A program made the position numbers and the translations under genes. A stretch of DNA of 64,000 nucleotides, taken from positions 405,671-469,670 of the forward strand of contig NZ_LMKB01000005.1 in assembly GCF_001421165.1 (NCBI RefSeq), given 5' to 3'. Numbering within the stretch: position 1 is the first letter of the stretch; each line of letters begins with the position of its first letter. Source of the DNA: Frigoribacterium sp. Leaf8 (lineage in GTDB: Bacteria > Actinomycetota > Actinomycetes > Actinomycetales > Microbacteriaceae). Of the stretch, positions 11,163-21,270 are shown piece after piece. A model generated the notes under the pieces. The model was not told where the DNA came from. It saw only the letters and a program-made list of their open reading frames with translations, and made no database searches.

Positions 11163-12277
11163 CGGGTTCCCTTCTTCGGCAGGCGGTCGCGAGCGTCGGC
11201 CTGCTGGTCCGCCGCCTCGAGACGGCGGTGCTGCTGGGCCTGACGCTCGGCGTCGTAGGTCGTGTACGCGTCGACGATGCGGCCCACGAGCGTGTGCCGC
11301 ACCACGTCGTCGCTGGTGAGACGGGCGAAGTGGATGTCGTCGATGTCGTCGAGCACCGTCGTGACGAGCTGGAGGCCGCTGGCACCGGTGGGCAGGTCGA
11401 CCTGGGTGACGTCGCCCGTCACGACCATGCGCGAGCCGAATCCGAGACGGGTGAGGAACATCTTCATCTGCTCGGGCGTGGTGTTCTGCGCCTCGTCGAG
11501 CACGACGAACGCGTCGTTGAGGGTGCGACCGCGCATGTACGCGAGAGGGGCGACCTCGACGGTGCCGGCCGCGAGCAGCTTGGGCACGATCTCGGGGTCC
11601 ATCATCTCGTTCAGAGCGTCGTAGAGCGGCCGGAGGTACGGATCGATCTTGTCGGTCAGCGTGCCGGGCAGGAAGCCCAACCGCTCGCCGGCCTCGACCG
11701 CGGGGCGCGTCAGGATGATGCGCTGGACCTCGCGGCGCTGCAACGCCTGGACGGCCTTGGCCATCGCCAAGTAGGTCTTGCCGGTGCCGGCCGGGCCGAT
11801 GCCGAAGGTGATGGTGTGCTGGTCGATCGCGTCGACGTAGTCCTTCTGGCCCCGAGTCTTCGCCCGGACCCCCTTGCCGCGGCTGGTGACGATCGGCTGC
11901 CCGAAGACCTCGGACGGGCTGCCCTGCCCCGAGTCGAGCAGACGGGCCGACGTCGCGACCTCGGCCGGGCCGAGGTCCTGACCGCCGCGGACCATCGAGA
12001 CGAGCTCGTCGACGAGGCCCTCGGCCCTGCCGACGGCCGACGAGGGCCCCTCGAGGGTGACCTCGTTGCCGCGGACGAGCACGCGCACGTCGGGGTACTG
12101 CTTCTCGACCGCACGCAGCAGGCGGTCTTGCGGGCCCAGGAGCTGGACCATGGCGACGCCGTCGACGGTCACGTCGACACGACGGACGTCGTCACCCGTC
12201 GTCGGTGTCGAGGGGCCGGTGGCGTTCGTGTCGCTAGTGGGCAAGGGTGCCTTCCTCCAGGGGTCCACCGAGCACAT
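11159..12277 (-). CDS. PhoH-family ATPase (YbeZ-like)
   Basis: This cytoplasmic P-loop ATPase contains GPAGTGKTYLA (Walker A) and FVVLDEAQN (Walker B). It has a predicted RNA-helicase-like role alongside YbeY. A KH-like N-terminal segment precedes the ATPase core. The start is uncertain: the ATG at 12277 lies 44 bases inside the HIT gene, GTG 12268 is another option, and TTG 12244 would overlap it by 11 bases. The protein would then be 361-372 residues. The operon order HIT-phoH-ybeY-corC-era is conserved. Confidence 0.92.
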   Translation of the reverse strand: MCSVDPWRKAPLPTSDTNATGPSTPTTGDDVRRVDVTVDGVAMVQLLGPQDRLLRAVEKQYPDVRVLVRGNEVTLEGPSSAVGRAEGLVDELVSMVRGGQDLGPAEVATSARLLDSGQGSPSEVFGQPIVTSRGKGVRAKTRGQKDYVDAIDQHTITFGIGPAGTGKTYLAMAKAVQALQRREVQRIILTRPAVEAGERLGFLPGTLTDKIDPYLRPLYDALNEMMDPEIVPKLLAAGTVEVAPLAYMRGRTLNDAFVVLDEAQNTTPEQMKMFLTRLGFGSRMVVTGDVTQVDLPTGASGLQLVTTVLDDIDDIHFARLTSDDVVRHTLVGRIVDAYTTYDAERQAQQHRRLEAADQQADARDRLPKKGTR

Positions 12278-12611
12278 GGGCGTGCACGTGGAACACGGTC
12301 TGCCCGGCGGATGCGCCGGTGTTGAAGATTAAACGGAACTCGGACCCGGAGTGTTCCCCGAACGCTGCCGGGTCGGCCGCGAGCCGGGAGGCGGTCGCCA
12401 CCAGTTCGGCGAGCAACGCCGGGTCGCCCGCGGCGAGTTCGACGACGTCGCGGTACGCCTGGGTCTTGGGCACCACGAGCAGGTGGACGGGTGCCCGGGG
12501 CGCGATGTCGCGGAAGGCGATGACCGCGTCGCTCTCGAAGACGATGTCGGCGGGGATCTCGCGCGCGACGATGCGGCTGAAGACGGTGGGCTCGTCGGAG
12601 GTCTCGGACAT
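12234..12611 (-). CDS. HIT-family nucleotide hydrolase/transferase
   Basis: The product has 125 residues with the histidine-triad active site HVHAHVLGG near the C-terminus and the usual HINT core (FSRIVAREIPADIVFE...VHLLVVPK). Family members hydrolyse aminoacyl- or other phosphoramidates of AMP. The ATG at 12611 (MSETSDEP) is favoured; an in-frame ATG nine bases upstream is possible. It is followed with overlap by phoH. Confidence 0.93.
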   Translation of the reverse strand: MSETSDEPTVFSRIVAREIPADIVFESDAVIAFRDIAPRAPVHLLVVPKTQAYRDVVELAAGDPALLAELVATASRLAADPAAFGEHSGSEFRLIFNTGASAGQTVFHVHAHVLGGPLEEGTLAH

Positions 12612-12661
12612 GCTGCCCATCGTAGCGACGACCGCCGACACGGCCCCGGGGGGCGTCGAGG

Positions 12662-13405
12662 TCACCAGCGACCGAGTCGCGCGCTCAGCACGGACAGCGC
12701 GGCGGGCCCGGCCGTGGAGGTCCGCAGGACGGCGTCCCCGAGGCGCACGGCGCGGGCACCCGCCTCGGCGAGCTGGTGCAGCTCGGCGGGCGACACCCCG
12801 CCCTCGGGACCGACGACCACGACGACGCGGTCGGGCACCGCGCCTCCTGCGGTCAGGTCGACCGCCGTGAGCGCCTGCTCGGCCGACGGCTCGAGCACGA
12901 GGACGAGATCGCGGGAGGCGCGCTCGGCCAGCTGCCGCGTCGTCGCGAGCCCCGAGACCTCGGGCGACCAGGGACGGATCGACTGCTTGGTCGCCTCGCG
13001 CACGATCGACGACCAGCGGGTGAGGCCCTTGGCGACCTTGGGGCCCTCCCAGCGGGAGATGCTGCGCGCCGCGGCCCACGGGACGATCTCGTCGACGCCG
13101 AGCTCGGTCGCGGCCTGCACGGCGAGTTCGTCGCGGTCGCCCTTGGCCAGCGCCTGGGCGAGGACCAGCCGCGTCGTCGGCGGTTCGTGCCGGACGACCC
13201 GGGTCGCGAGCAGCACCAGCCGCTCGGGGGCCGCCTCGGACACCTCGCCCTGGACCACCAGCCCCCGTCCGTTGCCGAGGGTCAGCGGCTCGCCCACCCG
13301 CACCCGGCTGACCGTGACCGCGTGTCGGGCCTCGGAACCGGTCAGCTCGACGCTCGAGCCGACCTCGGCGGCGGCCAGGTCGTCGACCAGGTAGAAGTGC
13401 GCCAC
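12662..13405 (-). CDS. rsmE: 16S rRNA (uracil-1498-N3)-methyltransferase
   Basis: RsmE methylates U1498 of 16S rRNA using S-adenosylmethionine. The 247-residue product has an N-terminal PUA-like part (AHFYLVDD...GSEARHAVTVSRVRVGE) and a C-terminal SPOUT knot with VVVVVGPEGGVSPAEL and VRLGDAVLRTSTA, the cofactor loops of this family. The GTG at 13405 is two bases after the dnaJ stop. It is placed as usual between dnaJ and the HIT gene. Confidence 0.95.
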   Translation of the reverse strand: MAHFYLVDDLAAAEVGSSVELTGSEARHAVTVSRVRVGEPLTLGNGRGLVVQGEVSEAAPERLVLLATRVVRHEPPTTRLVLAQALAKGDRDELAVQAATELGVDEIVPWAAARSISRWEGPKVAKGLTRWSSIVREATKQSIRPWSPEVSGLATTRQLAERASRDLVLVLEPSAEQALTAVDLTAGGAVPDRVVVVVGPEGGVSPAELHQLAEAGARAVRLGDAVLRTSTAGPAALSVLSARLGRW

Positions 13406-13407
13406 GA

Positions 13408-14523
13408 TCAGAAGTTCAGGAAGCGGTCGCGCAACTTGCCGAAGAGACCCTGCTGGAAGTGCGACAGCTCGGGCGCCGGGGAGCGGCGACCCGAGGCGAA
13501 CTTCTCGATCAGCTCGCGCTCCTTGTGGCTGAGCTTGGTCGGGGTGACCACCTGGACGCCGATCTTGAGGTCGCCACGACCCGTCCCGCGCAGTCTGGTG
13601 ATGCCGCGGTCCTTCACGGTGAGGATGTCGGCACTCTGGGTGCCGGGCTTGATCTCGACCTCGATCTCGCCGTCGAGCCCGGTGAGCGTCGTCGACGTGC
13701 CGAGGATGGCGTCGGCCATCTGCACCTCGAGCGTGGCCAGCAGGTCGTCGCCGTTGCGGCTGTAGGTGTCGTGGTGACGCACCTTGACCTCGAGGTACAG
13801 GTCGCCGTTCGGGCCACCGGCCTGGCCGACCTCGCCCTGACCGGGCAGCTGGAGCCGGAGCCCGGTGTCGACGCCCGCGGGGATGTCGATGGGGATCGAA
13901 CGTCGCGCCCGGACGCGCCCCTGGCCCTGGCAGGTCGGGCAGGGGTTGGGGATGACGGTGCCGTAGCCACGGCAGGTCCCGCACGGGCTCGACGTCATGA
14001 CGTTGCCGAGCAGCGAGCGCACGGTGCGCTGGATCTGGCCGGAGCCACCGCAGATGTCGCAGGTCTGGGGCGAGGTGCCGGGTGCGCAGCACGAGCCGCT
14101 GCACGTGTCGCAGAGGACGGCCGTGTCGACCTCGATGTCGCGCTGCGTGCCGAAGACGATGTCCTCGAGGTCGACCTCGAGGCGCAGGAGCGCGTCCTGC
14201 CCGCGTTCCCGCCGGGACCGCGGACCCTGACGCTGGCCCTGGCCACCGCCGCCGAAGAACGCGTCGAAGATGTCGCCGAAGCCGGCGGCCCCGCCTCCGC
14301 CGCCGCCACCCAAGCCGGGCTGGGGGCCGAGGTCGTAGCGTTCGCGCTGCTGCGGGTCGCTGAGCACGTCGTAGGCGTGCGTGACGTCCTTGAACCGTTC
14401 GGACGCGTCGGGGCTGGGATTGACGTCGGGGTGAAGCTCGCGGGCGAGCTTGCGGTACGCCTTCTTGATCTCTTCCGGGGTCGCCTGACGGTCGACTCCG
14501 AGGACGTCGTAATGATCTGCCAC
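13408..14523 (-). CDS. dnaJ: Molecular chaperone DnaJ
   Basis: This Hsp40 co-chaperone stimulates DnaK. It has 371 residues: a J domain with HPD (about residue 33), a Gly/Phe-rich linker, a zinc domain and two C-terminal substrate-binding folds. Three zinc motifs are regular ([24 protein letters not shown]), but the first reads CDTCSGSC, with Cys in place of the last Gly and another Cys beside it. Lying beside hrcA, it corresponds to the second (DnaJ2-type) paralogue of actinobacteria. It is probably transcribed from the CIRCE-controlled hrcA promoter. Confidence 0.96.
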   Translation of the reverse strand: MADHYDVLGVDRQATPEEIKKAYRKLARELHPDVNPSPDASERFKDVTHAYDVLSDPQQRERYDLGPQPGLGGGGGGGAAGFGDIFDAFFGGGGQGQRQGPRSRRERGQDALLRLEVDLEDIVFGTQRDIEVDTAVLCDTCSGSCCAPGTSPQTCDICGGSGQIQRTVRSLLGNVMTSSPCGTCRGYGTVIPNPCPTCQGQGRVRARRSIPIDIPAGVDTGLRLQLPGQGEVGQAGGPNGDLYLEVKVRHHDTYSRNGDDLLATLEVQMADAILGTSTTLTGLDGEIEVEIKPGTQSADILTVKDRGITRLRGTGRGDLKIGVQVVTPTKLSHKERELIEKFASGRRSPAPELSHFQQGLFGKLRDRFLNF

Positions 14524-14633
14524 TGGTTCTCGTCTGCCTCTGGTGTGGTGTGGTGGTCTTCCCGGCGGGGCCGGGCCCGGCGGACCGGGACGGGGATTGG
14601 GGGTCGTGGGACGGCCGGGGCCGTGGTGGTCGG

Positions 14634-15656
14634 CTACCGCTCGGTGAGCAGCGACGACAGGTACCGCGCGACGGCACGGACCGCCGCCATGTTGGTCGAG
14701 TAGTCCATGCGCATGGGCCCGAGCACGCCGAGCCTCGCGATCTCGCTGCCCTGCGTCGAGTACCCGCTGGCCAGCACGGACGCCTGGGACAACCCGAACG
14801 ACGCGTTCTCGCGGCCGATGCTCGCGGCCACGTCGACGGCGTCGAGTTGCATCTCGCCGAAGAGCCGCAAGAGGGCCACCTGCTCTTCGATCGCCTCGAG
14901 CACGGGGAAGAGGTCGCCGCTGAAGTCGTCGCCCGTGCGCACCAGGTTCGCCGCACCGGCCATGACGAGGCGGTCCTGACGTCCGGCGGCGATCTGCTCG
15001 GTGAGACTCGCGACGACCACGCCGACGACCGCCGCGAGGTCGGGACGGAACCGCGCCGGCAGGTCGGTGAGGGCGGTGGAGGCCTCACCCAGGGGCCGAC
15101 CGCCGACCGCGGCGTTGATGGCGGCCCGCAACTCGGACAGGAAGGACTCGTCGACGGCGGTGCGGATGTCGACGACCCGCTGCTCGACCTGGCCGCTGTC
15201 GGTGATCAGCACCGTCATGACGCGACCGTCGCCCAGGCTGACCAGCTCGACGTGACGCACGCGGGCCCGGGAGAAGGTGGGGTACTGCACCAGGGCCACC
15301 TGGTTGGTGAGTTGCGACAGGAGCCGGACCGTCCGACCGAGCACCTCGTCGAGGTCGGTGGAGTCGCCCAGGAACGTCTCGATGGCCTGACGCTGGGCCG
15401 CGCTGAGCGGGCGCAGGTCGGCGAGCTGGTTGACGAAGAGCCGGTAGCCCTTGTCGGTCGGCACGCGTCCCGACGAGGTGTGCGGTGCCGCGATGAGCTC
15501 TTCTTCTTCGAGCAGCGCCATGTCGTTGCGGATGGTCGCCGCCGAGACGCCGAACTGGTGTCGCTCGACGATGGACTTCGACCCGACCGGCTCACGGGAC
15601 GCGACGTAGTCGTGCACGATGACGCGAAGCACTTCGAGACCGCGTTCGGAGACCAT
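14634..15656 (-). CDS. hrcA: Heat-inducible transcription repressor HrcA
   Basis: HrcA represses class I heat-shock genes by binding CIRCE. The 340-residue product has a winged-helix N-terminus ([17 protein letters not shown]...[17 protein letters not shown]) and the HrcA dimer/GAF-like remainder. The ATG at 15656 gives the conserved N-terminus; the frame is open upstream but without similarity. A CIRCE-like operator lies 58 bases upstream (15714-15740), implying autoregulation. dnaJ follows 110 bases downstream. Confidence 0.96.
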   Translation of the reverse strand: MVSERGLEVLRVIVHDYVASREPVGSKSIVERHQFGVSAATIRNDMALLEEEELIAAPHTSSGRVPTDKGYRLFVNQLADLRPLSAAQRQAIETFLGDSTDLDEVLGRTVRLLSQLTNQVALVQYPTFSRARVRHVELVSLGDGRVMTVLITDSGQVEQRVVDIRTAVDESFLSELRAAINAAVGGRPLGEASTALTDLPARFRPDLAAVVGVVVASLTEQIAAGRQDRLVMAGAANLVRTGDDFSGDLFPVLEAIEEQVALLRLFGEMQLDAVDVAASIGRENASFGLSQASVLASGYSTQGSEIARLGVLGPMRMDYSTNMAAVRAVARYLSSLLTER

Positions 15657-15713
15657 GACGCACCTCTCTTCGCTCGACGTCCCCCGGGTCGTCCGCACGC
15701 CGGGCGACCGGGC

Positions 15714-15740
15714 CTGGCACTCGACGTGCCGGACTGCCAA
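15714..15740 (-). promoter_or_regulatory. CIRCE operator of hrcA-dnaJ
   Basis: On the minus strand the sequence is TTGGCAGTC, nine bases, GAGTGCCAG. The published CIRCE consensus is TTAGCACTC-N9-GAGTGCTAA, with TTGGCACTC-N9-GAGTGCCAA as a GC-rich variant. The two half-sites agree with each other at seven of nine positions and the spacer is exactly nine. It directly follows a TACGAT -10 element, so HrcA binding would block initiation. Confidence 0.8.
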
Positions 15741-15745
15741 TCGTA
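15740..15745 (-). promoter_or_regulatory. -10 element of hrcA
   Basis: TACGAT on the minus strand touches the first base of the CIRCE site. Transcription would start within CIRCE, leaving about 75 bases of 5' leader. Confidence 0.45.
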
Positions 15746-15836
15746 CGACACCTCCGTCGCGAGGCCTACTCGGGCCGCACCCGGCTGCCCTAGGGTGGCG
15801 GGGACATCCGCAGGACACTCACGAACAGGTGCAGCC

Positions 15837-16340
15837 ATGACCGAGAACCCTCCCGCCCAGCCGAACGGCCCGCAGAACGGCCAGCCCGGCCAGAACGGTC
15901 AGCCCGGCCAGCCGTACGGGCAGGGTCTGCCCGGCCAGGGTCAGCCCGGCCAGGGCCAGCAGTCCGGCCCCGGCTTCGGCCAGCAGCCCGGCTACCAGCC
16001 GCAGCCCGTCCAGCCGATGCGCCCCGAGGACGAGAAGCTCTGGTCGACGCTCATCCACCTCGGCGGGATCCTCTTCGCGTTCGTCCCCGCCCTCGTCGGC
16101 TACCTCGTGTTGAAGGACCGCGGCCCGTTCATCCGGGAGCACACCAGGACCGCGCTGAACTTCCAGATCACGATGGCCATCGTCTACGTGATCTCGGCGA
16201 TCCTGTCGATCATCGTCATCGGAGGGGTGCTCGCCCTCGTCGCCGGCATCCTCGTGATCATCTTCTCGATCATCGCCGCCGTCGCGGCCAACAAGGGCGA
16301 GTGGTACAAGTACCCGCTGACCATCGAGTTCGTCAAGTAG
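15837..16340 (+). CDS. DUF4870 small membrane protein with Gln/Gly/Pro-rich head
   Basis: The product has 167 residues. The first ~60 are a low-complexity, repetitive Gly-Gln-Pro segment (repeated GQPGQ units), probably disordered. The DUF4870/Tic20-like part follows (EDEKLWSTLIHLGGILFAF..., REHTRTALNFQ), with about three membrane segments. The start at ATG 15837 has AGGTG upstream, and a TAGGGT at 15791-15796 may be its -10. Function is unknown. It is transcribed alone, convergent to hemW. Confidence 0.85.
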   Translation: MTENPPAQPNGPQNGQPGQNGQPGQPYGQGLPGQGQPGQGQQSGPGFGQQPGYQPQPVQPMRPEDEKLWSTLIHLGGILFAFVPALVGYLVLKDRGPFIREHTRTALNFQITMAIVYVISAILSIIVIGGVLALVAGILVIIFSIIAAVAANKGEWYKYPLTIEFVK

Positions 16341-16370
16341 ACGGTCGACCGGCCCGGACGGGCACGACGC

Positions 16371-16401
16371 GAGGCGCGACTCCCCCCGGGAGCCGCGCCT
16401 C
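16371..16401 (+). terminator. Terminator of the DUF4870 gene
   Basis: gaggcgcgactccc (16371-16384) pairs with gggagccgcgcctc (16388-16401) with one mismatch and a three-base loop, 31 bases past the stop codon. The right arm merges into the tandem CCGCGCCTCCTG repeats that follow. Confidence 0.6.
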
Positions 16402-16448
16402 CTGCGTTCCGGGCCCGCGCCTCCTGCGTTCCGGGCCCGCGCCTCCTG
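16393..16448. repeat. Tandem 22-bp repeat, about 2.5 copies
   Basis: Units begin at 16393, 16415 and 16437. Each begins CCGCGCCTCCTG, followed in the first two by CGTTCCGGGC. The core is the dispersed motif seen across the window. The repeat lies in the 152-base gap between two convergent genes. Confidence 0.85.
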
Positions 16449-16492
16449 GTCGCCACCGCGGGTCGCCGCGGCGATCAGGACGATCGGGACGC

Positions 16493-17719
16493 TCAGTCGG
16501 GCAGCAGACGCCGCACGACGGCGTCGGCCATGAGCCGCCCCTCGCGCGTGAGCACGACACGACCCCGCAGGGCCGGACGCCCCTCGACCCAGCCGTCGGC
16601 GATGAGGCCACCGACGGCCCGGCGTCCGTCGTCGTCGAGCTCGGAGGTGGGCAGCCCCTCGCGGATGCGCACCCCGAGCAGGACGCGCTCGACCCGACGG
16701 GTCTCGTCGTCGAGGGTCTCGCGCCCGGCGGCCGGCGACTCACCCGCGGCCATGCGCTGCTGATAGGCGGCGGGGTGCTTGACGTTCCACCAGCGGACGC
16801 CACCGACGTGACTGTGCGCGCCCGGGCCGACGCCCCACCAGTCGTGGCCCTGCCAGTACGCCAGGTTGTGGCGGGAACGGTGCTCGACGCCACGCGACCA
16901 GTTGCTGACCTCGTACCAGTCGTAGCCCGCGCCGGCGAGCCGGTCGTCCGCGATCTCGTACATGTCGGCCGCGGTGTCGTCGTCGGGCATCGGGACCTCG
17001 CCCCGCTTGATCTGGCGGGCGAGCTTCGTGCCGTCCTCGACGATCAGCGAGTACGCGGAGAGGTGGTCTGGCTCCTGCTCGAGGGCGACGTCGAGCGAAC
17101 GCCTCCAGTCGTCGAGGGTCTCGCCGGGTGTGCCGTAGATGAGGTCGAGGCTGACGTCGAGCCCGGCGTCACGGGCCCAGCGCACCACGAACGGGATGCG
17201 CTCGGGGTCGTGCGTGCGCTCGAGGGTGGCGAGCACGCTCGGGACGGCCGACTGCATGCCGAAGCTGACGCGCGTGAAGCCGACGTCGGCGAGCTGCTGC
17301 AGGTACGCGGCGTCGACCGAGTCGGGGTTCGCCTCGGTCGTCACCTCGGCGCCGGGCTCGAGACCCCAGGTGTCGACCATCGCGTGGAGCATCGACGTGA
17401 GGTCGCCCGAGGGCAGCATCGTCGGGGTGCCCCCGCCGAAGAACACCGAGGAGGCGCGGCGCGGCGGGAGCCCCGCCTCGCGCAGCACCCGGCCCCCGAG
17501 CTCGATCTCGGTGACGGCCTGCCCGGCGTAGTCGTCGCGACGAGTGCCACGCAGCTCGTCGCCCGTGTAGGTGTTGAAGTCGCAGTACCCGCAGCGCACG
17601 CGGCAGAACGGGACGTGCAGGTAGACCCCGAAGTTGCGGTCGTCCGCGCCGACGGCGACGGTCTCGGGCAGGCGTCCGTCGACGGGGGCGGGATCGCCGA
17701 GGGGAAGGGCTCCGGGCAC
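16493..17719 (-). CDS. hemW: Radical SAM heme chaperone HemW
   Basis: The 408-residue product carries the radical SAM cluster motif CRVRCGYCDF (CX3CX2C, residues near 38-45) in the HemW context VYLHVPFC and the GGGTPTMLP motif. HemW resembles coproporphyrinogen III dehydrogenase but generally acts in heme transfer to respiratory enzymes, so older annotations as HemN may be wrong. A cytochrome bd operon in this window offers a plausible client. The GTG at 17719 is two bases after the DUF1990 stop, and lepA lies upstream; lepA-hemW linkage is common in bacteria. Confidence 0.93.
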   Translation of the reverse strand: MPGALPLGDPAPVDGRLPETVAVGADDRNFGVYLHVPFCRVRCGYCDFNTYTGDELRGTRRDDYAGQAVTEIELGGRVLREAGLPPRRASSVFFGGGTPTMLPSGDLTSMLHAMVDTWGLEPGAEVTTEANPDSVDAAYLQQLADVGFTRVSFGMQSAVPSVLATLERTHDPERIPFVVRWARDAGLDVSLDLIYGTPGETLDDWRRSLDVALEQEPDHLSAYSLIVEDGTKLARQIKRGEVPMPDDDTAADMYEIADDRLAGAGYDWYEVSNWSRGVEHRSRHNLAYWQGHDWWGVGPGAHSHVGGVRWWNVKHPAAYQQRMAAGESPAAGRETLDDETRRVERVLLGVRIREGLPTSELDDDGRRAVGGLIADGWVEGRPALRGRVVLTREGRLMADAVVRRLLPD

Positions 17720-17721
17720 CG

Positions 17722-18495
17722 TCAGGCGCCGGTTCCCGCGGCGTCGCCGCGCGGGCCGGTCGGGGGGCGCTCGTCACCGCGGGGGTCGCCGACGCCGGCC
17801 TCGGTGTCTTCGACGACGACGACCTCGTCGGTCTGCTCGCCCTTTTCGTTGAGGCTCAGTGCCCTCAGGTACCGCTTCGTGTACTGCGCCTGCGTGCGTC
17901 GCAGGAACGGTGCCACGAGGCGCCACTTCGCGCTCGACGGCTTCGAGAACGACCGGATGGAGAGCCACACCGAACCGTCGTCTGTCTGGTCGACGATCCA
18001 GGACTCCTCGCCGCTCTCGGGATGGCCGTCGAGGGTTCCGTACGCGAAACCCTTGCGCTTCGGTTCGTCGATCACGTAGACGACGCGCACCGGGGCCTCG
18101 ACCGTGCGCCCGTAGGCCTCGATGCTCAGCGTGGCCGTCGTGCCCGCCGTGAGGAAGGGCGTGCCGTCGGGCGAGTAGCGCGACTCGTCACGCGCGGTCG
18201 CCCACTCGGCGGCGTCGACCGGTTGCCCGTGCTCGTCAAACTGGACGGGCGTGTACTCGCTCTCGTCGGCCGGCGGCACGCTGTCGACCCGGACGCGGAT
18301 GCCGCTGCGCTCCTGGATCTGCCAGGTCATGGTGGCGATCCAGGCCGCGGCGAAGCGGGCGTCGCCGTGGCCGACGCGAGCCCGGTACTCGGCCGGCTTG
18401 AACCCCTTCGGCGGGTACTGCATGAGGTCGGGGGCCTGCGTCGCCCCGACCTCGCCGTAGGTCGTGCGGGTCTCGGTGTGGGTGGCTCGACGCAT
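17722..18495 (-). CDS. DUF1990-family protein
   Basis: The 257-residue cytoplasmic protein has no signal peptide. The N-terminal text TYGEVGATQAPDLMQYPPKGF and RFAAAWIATMTWQIQERSG matches what I know of DUF1990. The C-terminal 35 residues are acidic and Gly/Pro-rich, likely disordered. It is inserted between lepA and hemW with gaps of five and two bases, so it is co-transcribed with them. Function is unknown. Confidence 0.8.
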   Translation of the reverse strand: MRRATHTETRTTYGEVGATQAPDLMQYPPKGFKPAEYRARVGHGDARFAAAWIATMTWQIQERSGIRVRVDSVPPADESEYTPVQFDEHGQPVDAAEWATARDESRYSPDGTPFLTAGTTATLSIEAYGRTVEAPVRVVYVIDEPKRKGFAYGTLDGHPESGEESWIVDQTDDGSVWLSIRSFSKPSSAKWRLVAPFLRRTQAQYTKRYLRALSLNEKGEQTDEVVVVEDTEAGVGDPRGDERPPTGPRGDAAGTGA

Positions 18496-18500
18496 GGACC

Positions 18501-20351
<1,851 letters not shown>

Positions 20352-20441
20352 ACGATCCTCTGGGGGTGGTGGGCGGGGGTACCGCACGATTCTCCCACGC
20401 CCGGGCGACGGATCGGGCGTCGGCCCGCGCGGGGCCGTACA

Positions 20442-20527
20442 TCGGCAACTCCTGCCCGGTGCCGCGACCGGCACCGCGCCTCCCCCGGTGGACGGCTCGC
20501 GCCGTGACGGCGGGCAGGAGTTGCCGA
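20442..20527. repeat. Inverted-repeat element, copy B
   Basis: Perfect 16-base inverted ends: tcggcaactcctgccc (20442-20457) and its complement (20512-20527), 54 bases apart. The interior holds a smaller hairpin, CGGTGCC-gcgacc-GGCACCG, followed by CGCGCCTCC. It is the cleanest copy in the window. Confidence 0.85.
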
Positions 20528-20635
20528 CACCGTGGCCGCACCGGATGCCGTGCGCGCGGGACGCCGCGGGGCGGGCGAGCGGGTGGGCCGGTCGGCGGGT
20601 GGGTCAGAGGGGGATGCGAGCCAGAGGGGCGGTGC

Positions 20636-20719
20636 GGGCAACTCCTGGCCGGTGCCGCTCGGGCGGTCGGTCTCCCCGGCGTCGCGTCGGGCGTGCGACG
20701 GCAGGCAGGAGTTGCCGAC
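20636..20719. repeat. Inverted-repeat element, copy C
   Basis: ggcaactcctg (20637-20647) pairs with caggagttgcc (20706-20716), and the right end continues gac. Just inside the left arm it shares CCGGTGCCGC with copy B, 190 bases away, but the rest of the interior differs. Confidence 0.75.
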
Positions 20720-20758
20720 GCGGGCGACGCGAGCCGGGCCGCGGGATGAGCGCGGGAC

Positions 20759-20825
20759 GAGCGCGGGCGCGGGAGGCGCGAGCCGGACCGCGAGATGAGC
20801 GCGGGCGCGGGAGGCGCGAGCCGGA
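20759..20825. repeat. 29-bp direct repeat, two copies
   Basis: The same 29 bases (starting gagcgcgggcgcgggaggcg) occur at 20759-20787 and 20797-20825, 38 bases apart. They are non-coding. Confidence 0.8.
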
Positions 20826-20839
20826 ACGCGGGACGGGCC

Positions 20840-20887
20840 CGCCGGGCGGGACCGCCGGGCGGGCCCGCCGGGCGGGACTGCCGGGCC
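20840..20887. repeat. 13-bp tandem repeat (CGCCGGGCGGGAC), ~3.7 copies
   Basis: Units start at 20840, 20853, 20866 and 20879 (last one partial). The tract is nearly pure G+C and ends at the 3' edge of the small membrane-protein gene (stop at 20893). Confidence 0.8.
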
Positions 20888-20892
20888 GAGGG

Positions 20893-21201
20893 TCAGGCGG
20901 CGGTGCCGGGAAGGAGCGCGAGGACGCCCGCACCCCCGACGACGGCGAGGCCGATCGCCAGGGCGATCAGCGTGCCCACGAGCATGACGGCGGACGAGAC
21001 GATGCCGACGAGCGCCATGGTGCGACCCTCGGGCTCACGGCGGCGGGACAGGATGCCGAGGACGAGGCCGGCGATCGGGACGACGAAGGTGAAGCCGAAG
21101 CCGATCGAGGCGAGGCCGAGGACGAGGCTCCAGACGGCGAGGGGCGAACGGACGCCGGTGGTGGAGGCGGAGAAGGTCGTGTGCACGGGTTGATTCGTCA
21201 T
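20893..21201 (-). CDS. Small DUF4190-like membrane protein
   Basis: The product has 102 residues. After a polar Thr/Ser-rich head come two hydrophobic hairpins (VWSLVLGLASIGFGFTFVVPIAGLVLG and a second near 62-95), with a basic RRREPEGR between them. This is the DUF4190 layout. The ATG at 21201 follows TAGGCT and six bases, so the mRNA is probably leaderless. Function is unknown. Confidence 0.75.
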   Translation of the reverse strand: MTNQPVHTTFSASTTGVRSPLAVWSLVLGLASIGFGFTFVVPIAGLVLGILSRRREPEGRTMALVGIVSSAVMLVGTLIALAIGLAVVGGAGVLALLPGTAA

Positions 21202-21207
21202 GTTCCG

Positions 21208-21213
21208 AGCCTA
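21208..21213 (-). promoter_or_regulatory. -10 element of the DUF4190 gene
   Basis: The minus strand reads TAGGCT-cggaac-ATG, the leaderless spacing seen at several other genes here. Confidence 0.5.
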
Positions 21214-21226
21214 GGAAGCCCCTCGC

Positions 21227-21270
21227 GGCGACCCCAGGGGGCTGACCCCCGGATCTCAGCGGGGGTCGCC
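21227..21270 (-). terminator. Possible terminator over the aminotransferase stop
   Basis: ggcgacccc (21227-21235) pairs with ggggtcgcc (21262-21270), with an inner GGGGG/CCCCC stem. The structure spans the stop codon at 21256, so it may be a terminator or a chance pairing. Confidence 0.35.

Larger units (their letters stand above)
20352..20892. other. Gene-free, repeat-rich interval (541 bp)
   Basis: I see no plausible gene here on either strand; the open frames are low-complexity Arg/Gly/Ala text. The interval carries two inverted-repeat elements (copies B and C), a 29-bp direct duplication and a 13-bp tandem array, plus the upstream region of lepA near 20352. It is the longest non-coding stretch of the window. 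Confidence 0.75.

Noticed and set aside
16393-16448. CRISPR-like array
   Set aside because: Units abut with no spacers and only 2.5 copies; there are no cas genes. It is a simple tandem repeat.
20441-20720. Insertion sequence or transposon
   Set aside because: There are inverted ends but no transposase frame inside, and no target-site duplication was clear at copies B-E. It is reported as a short repeat family instead.
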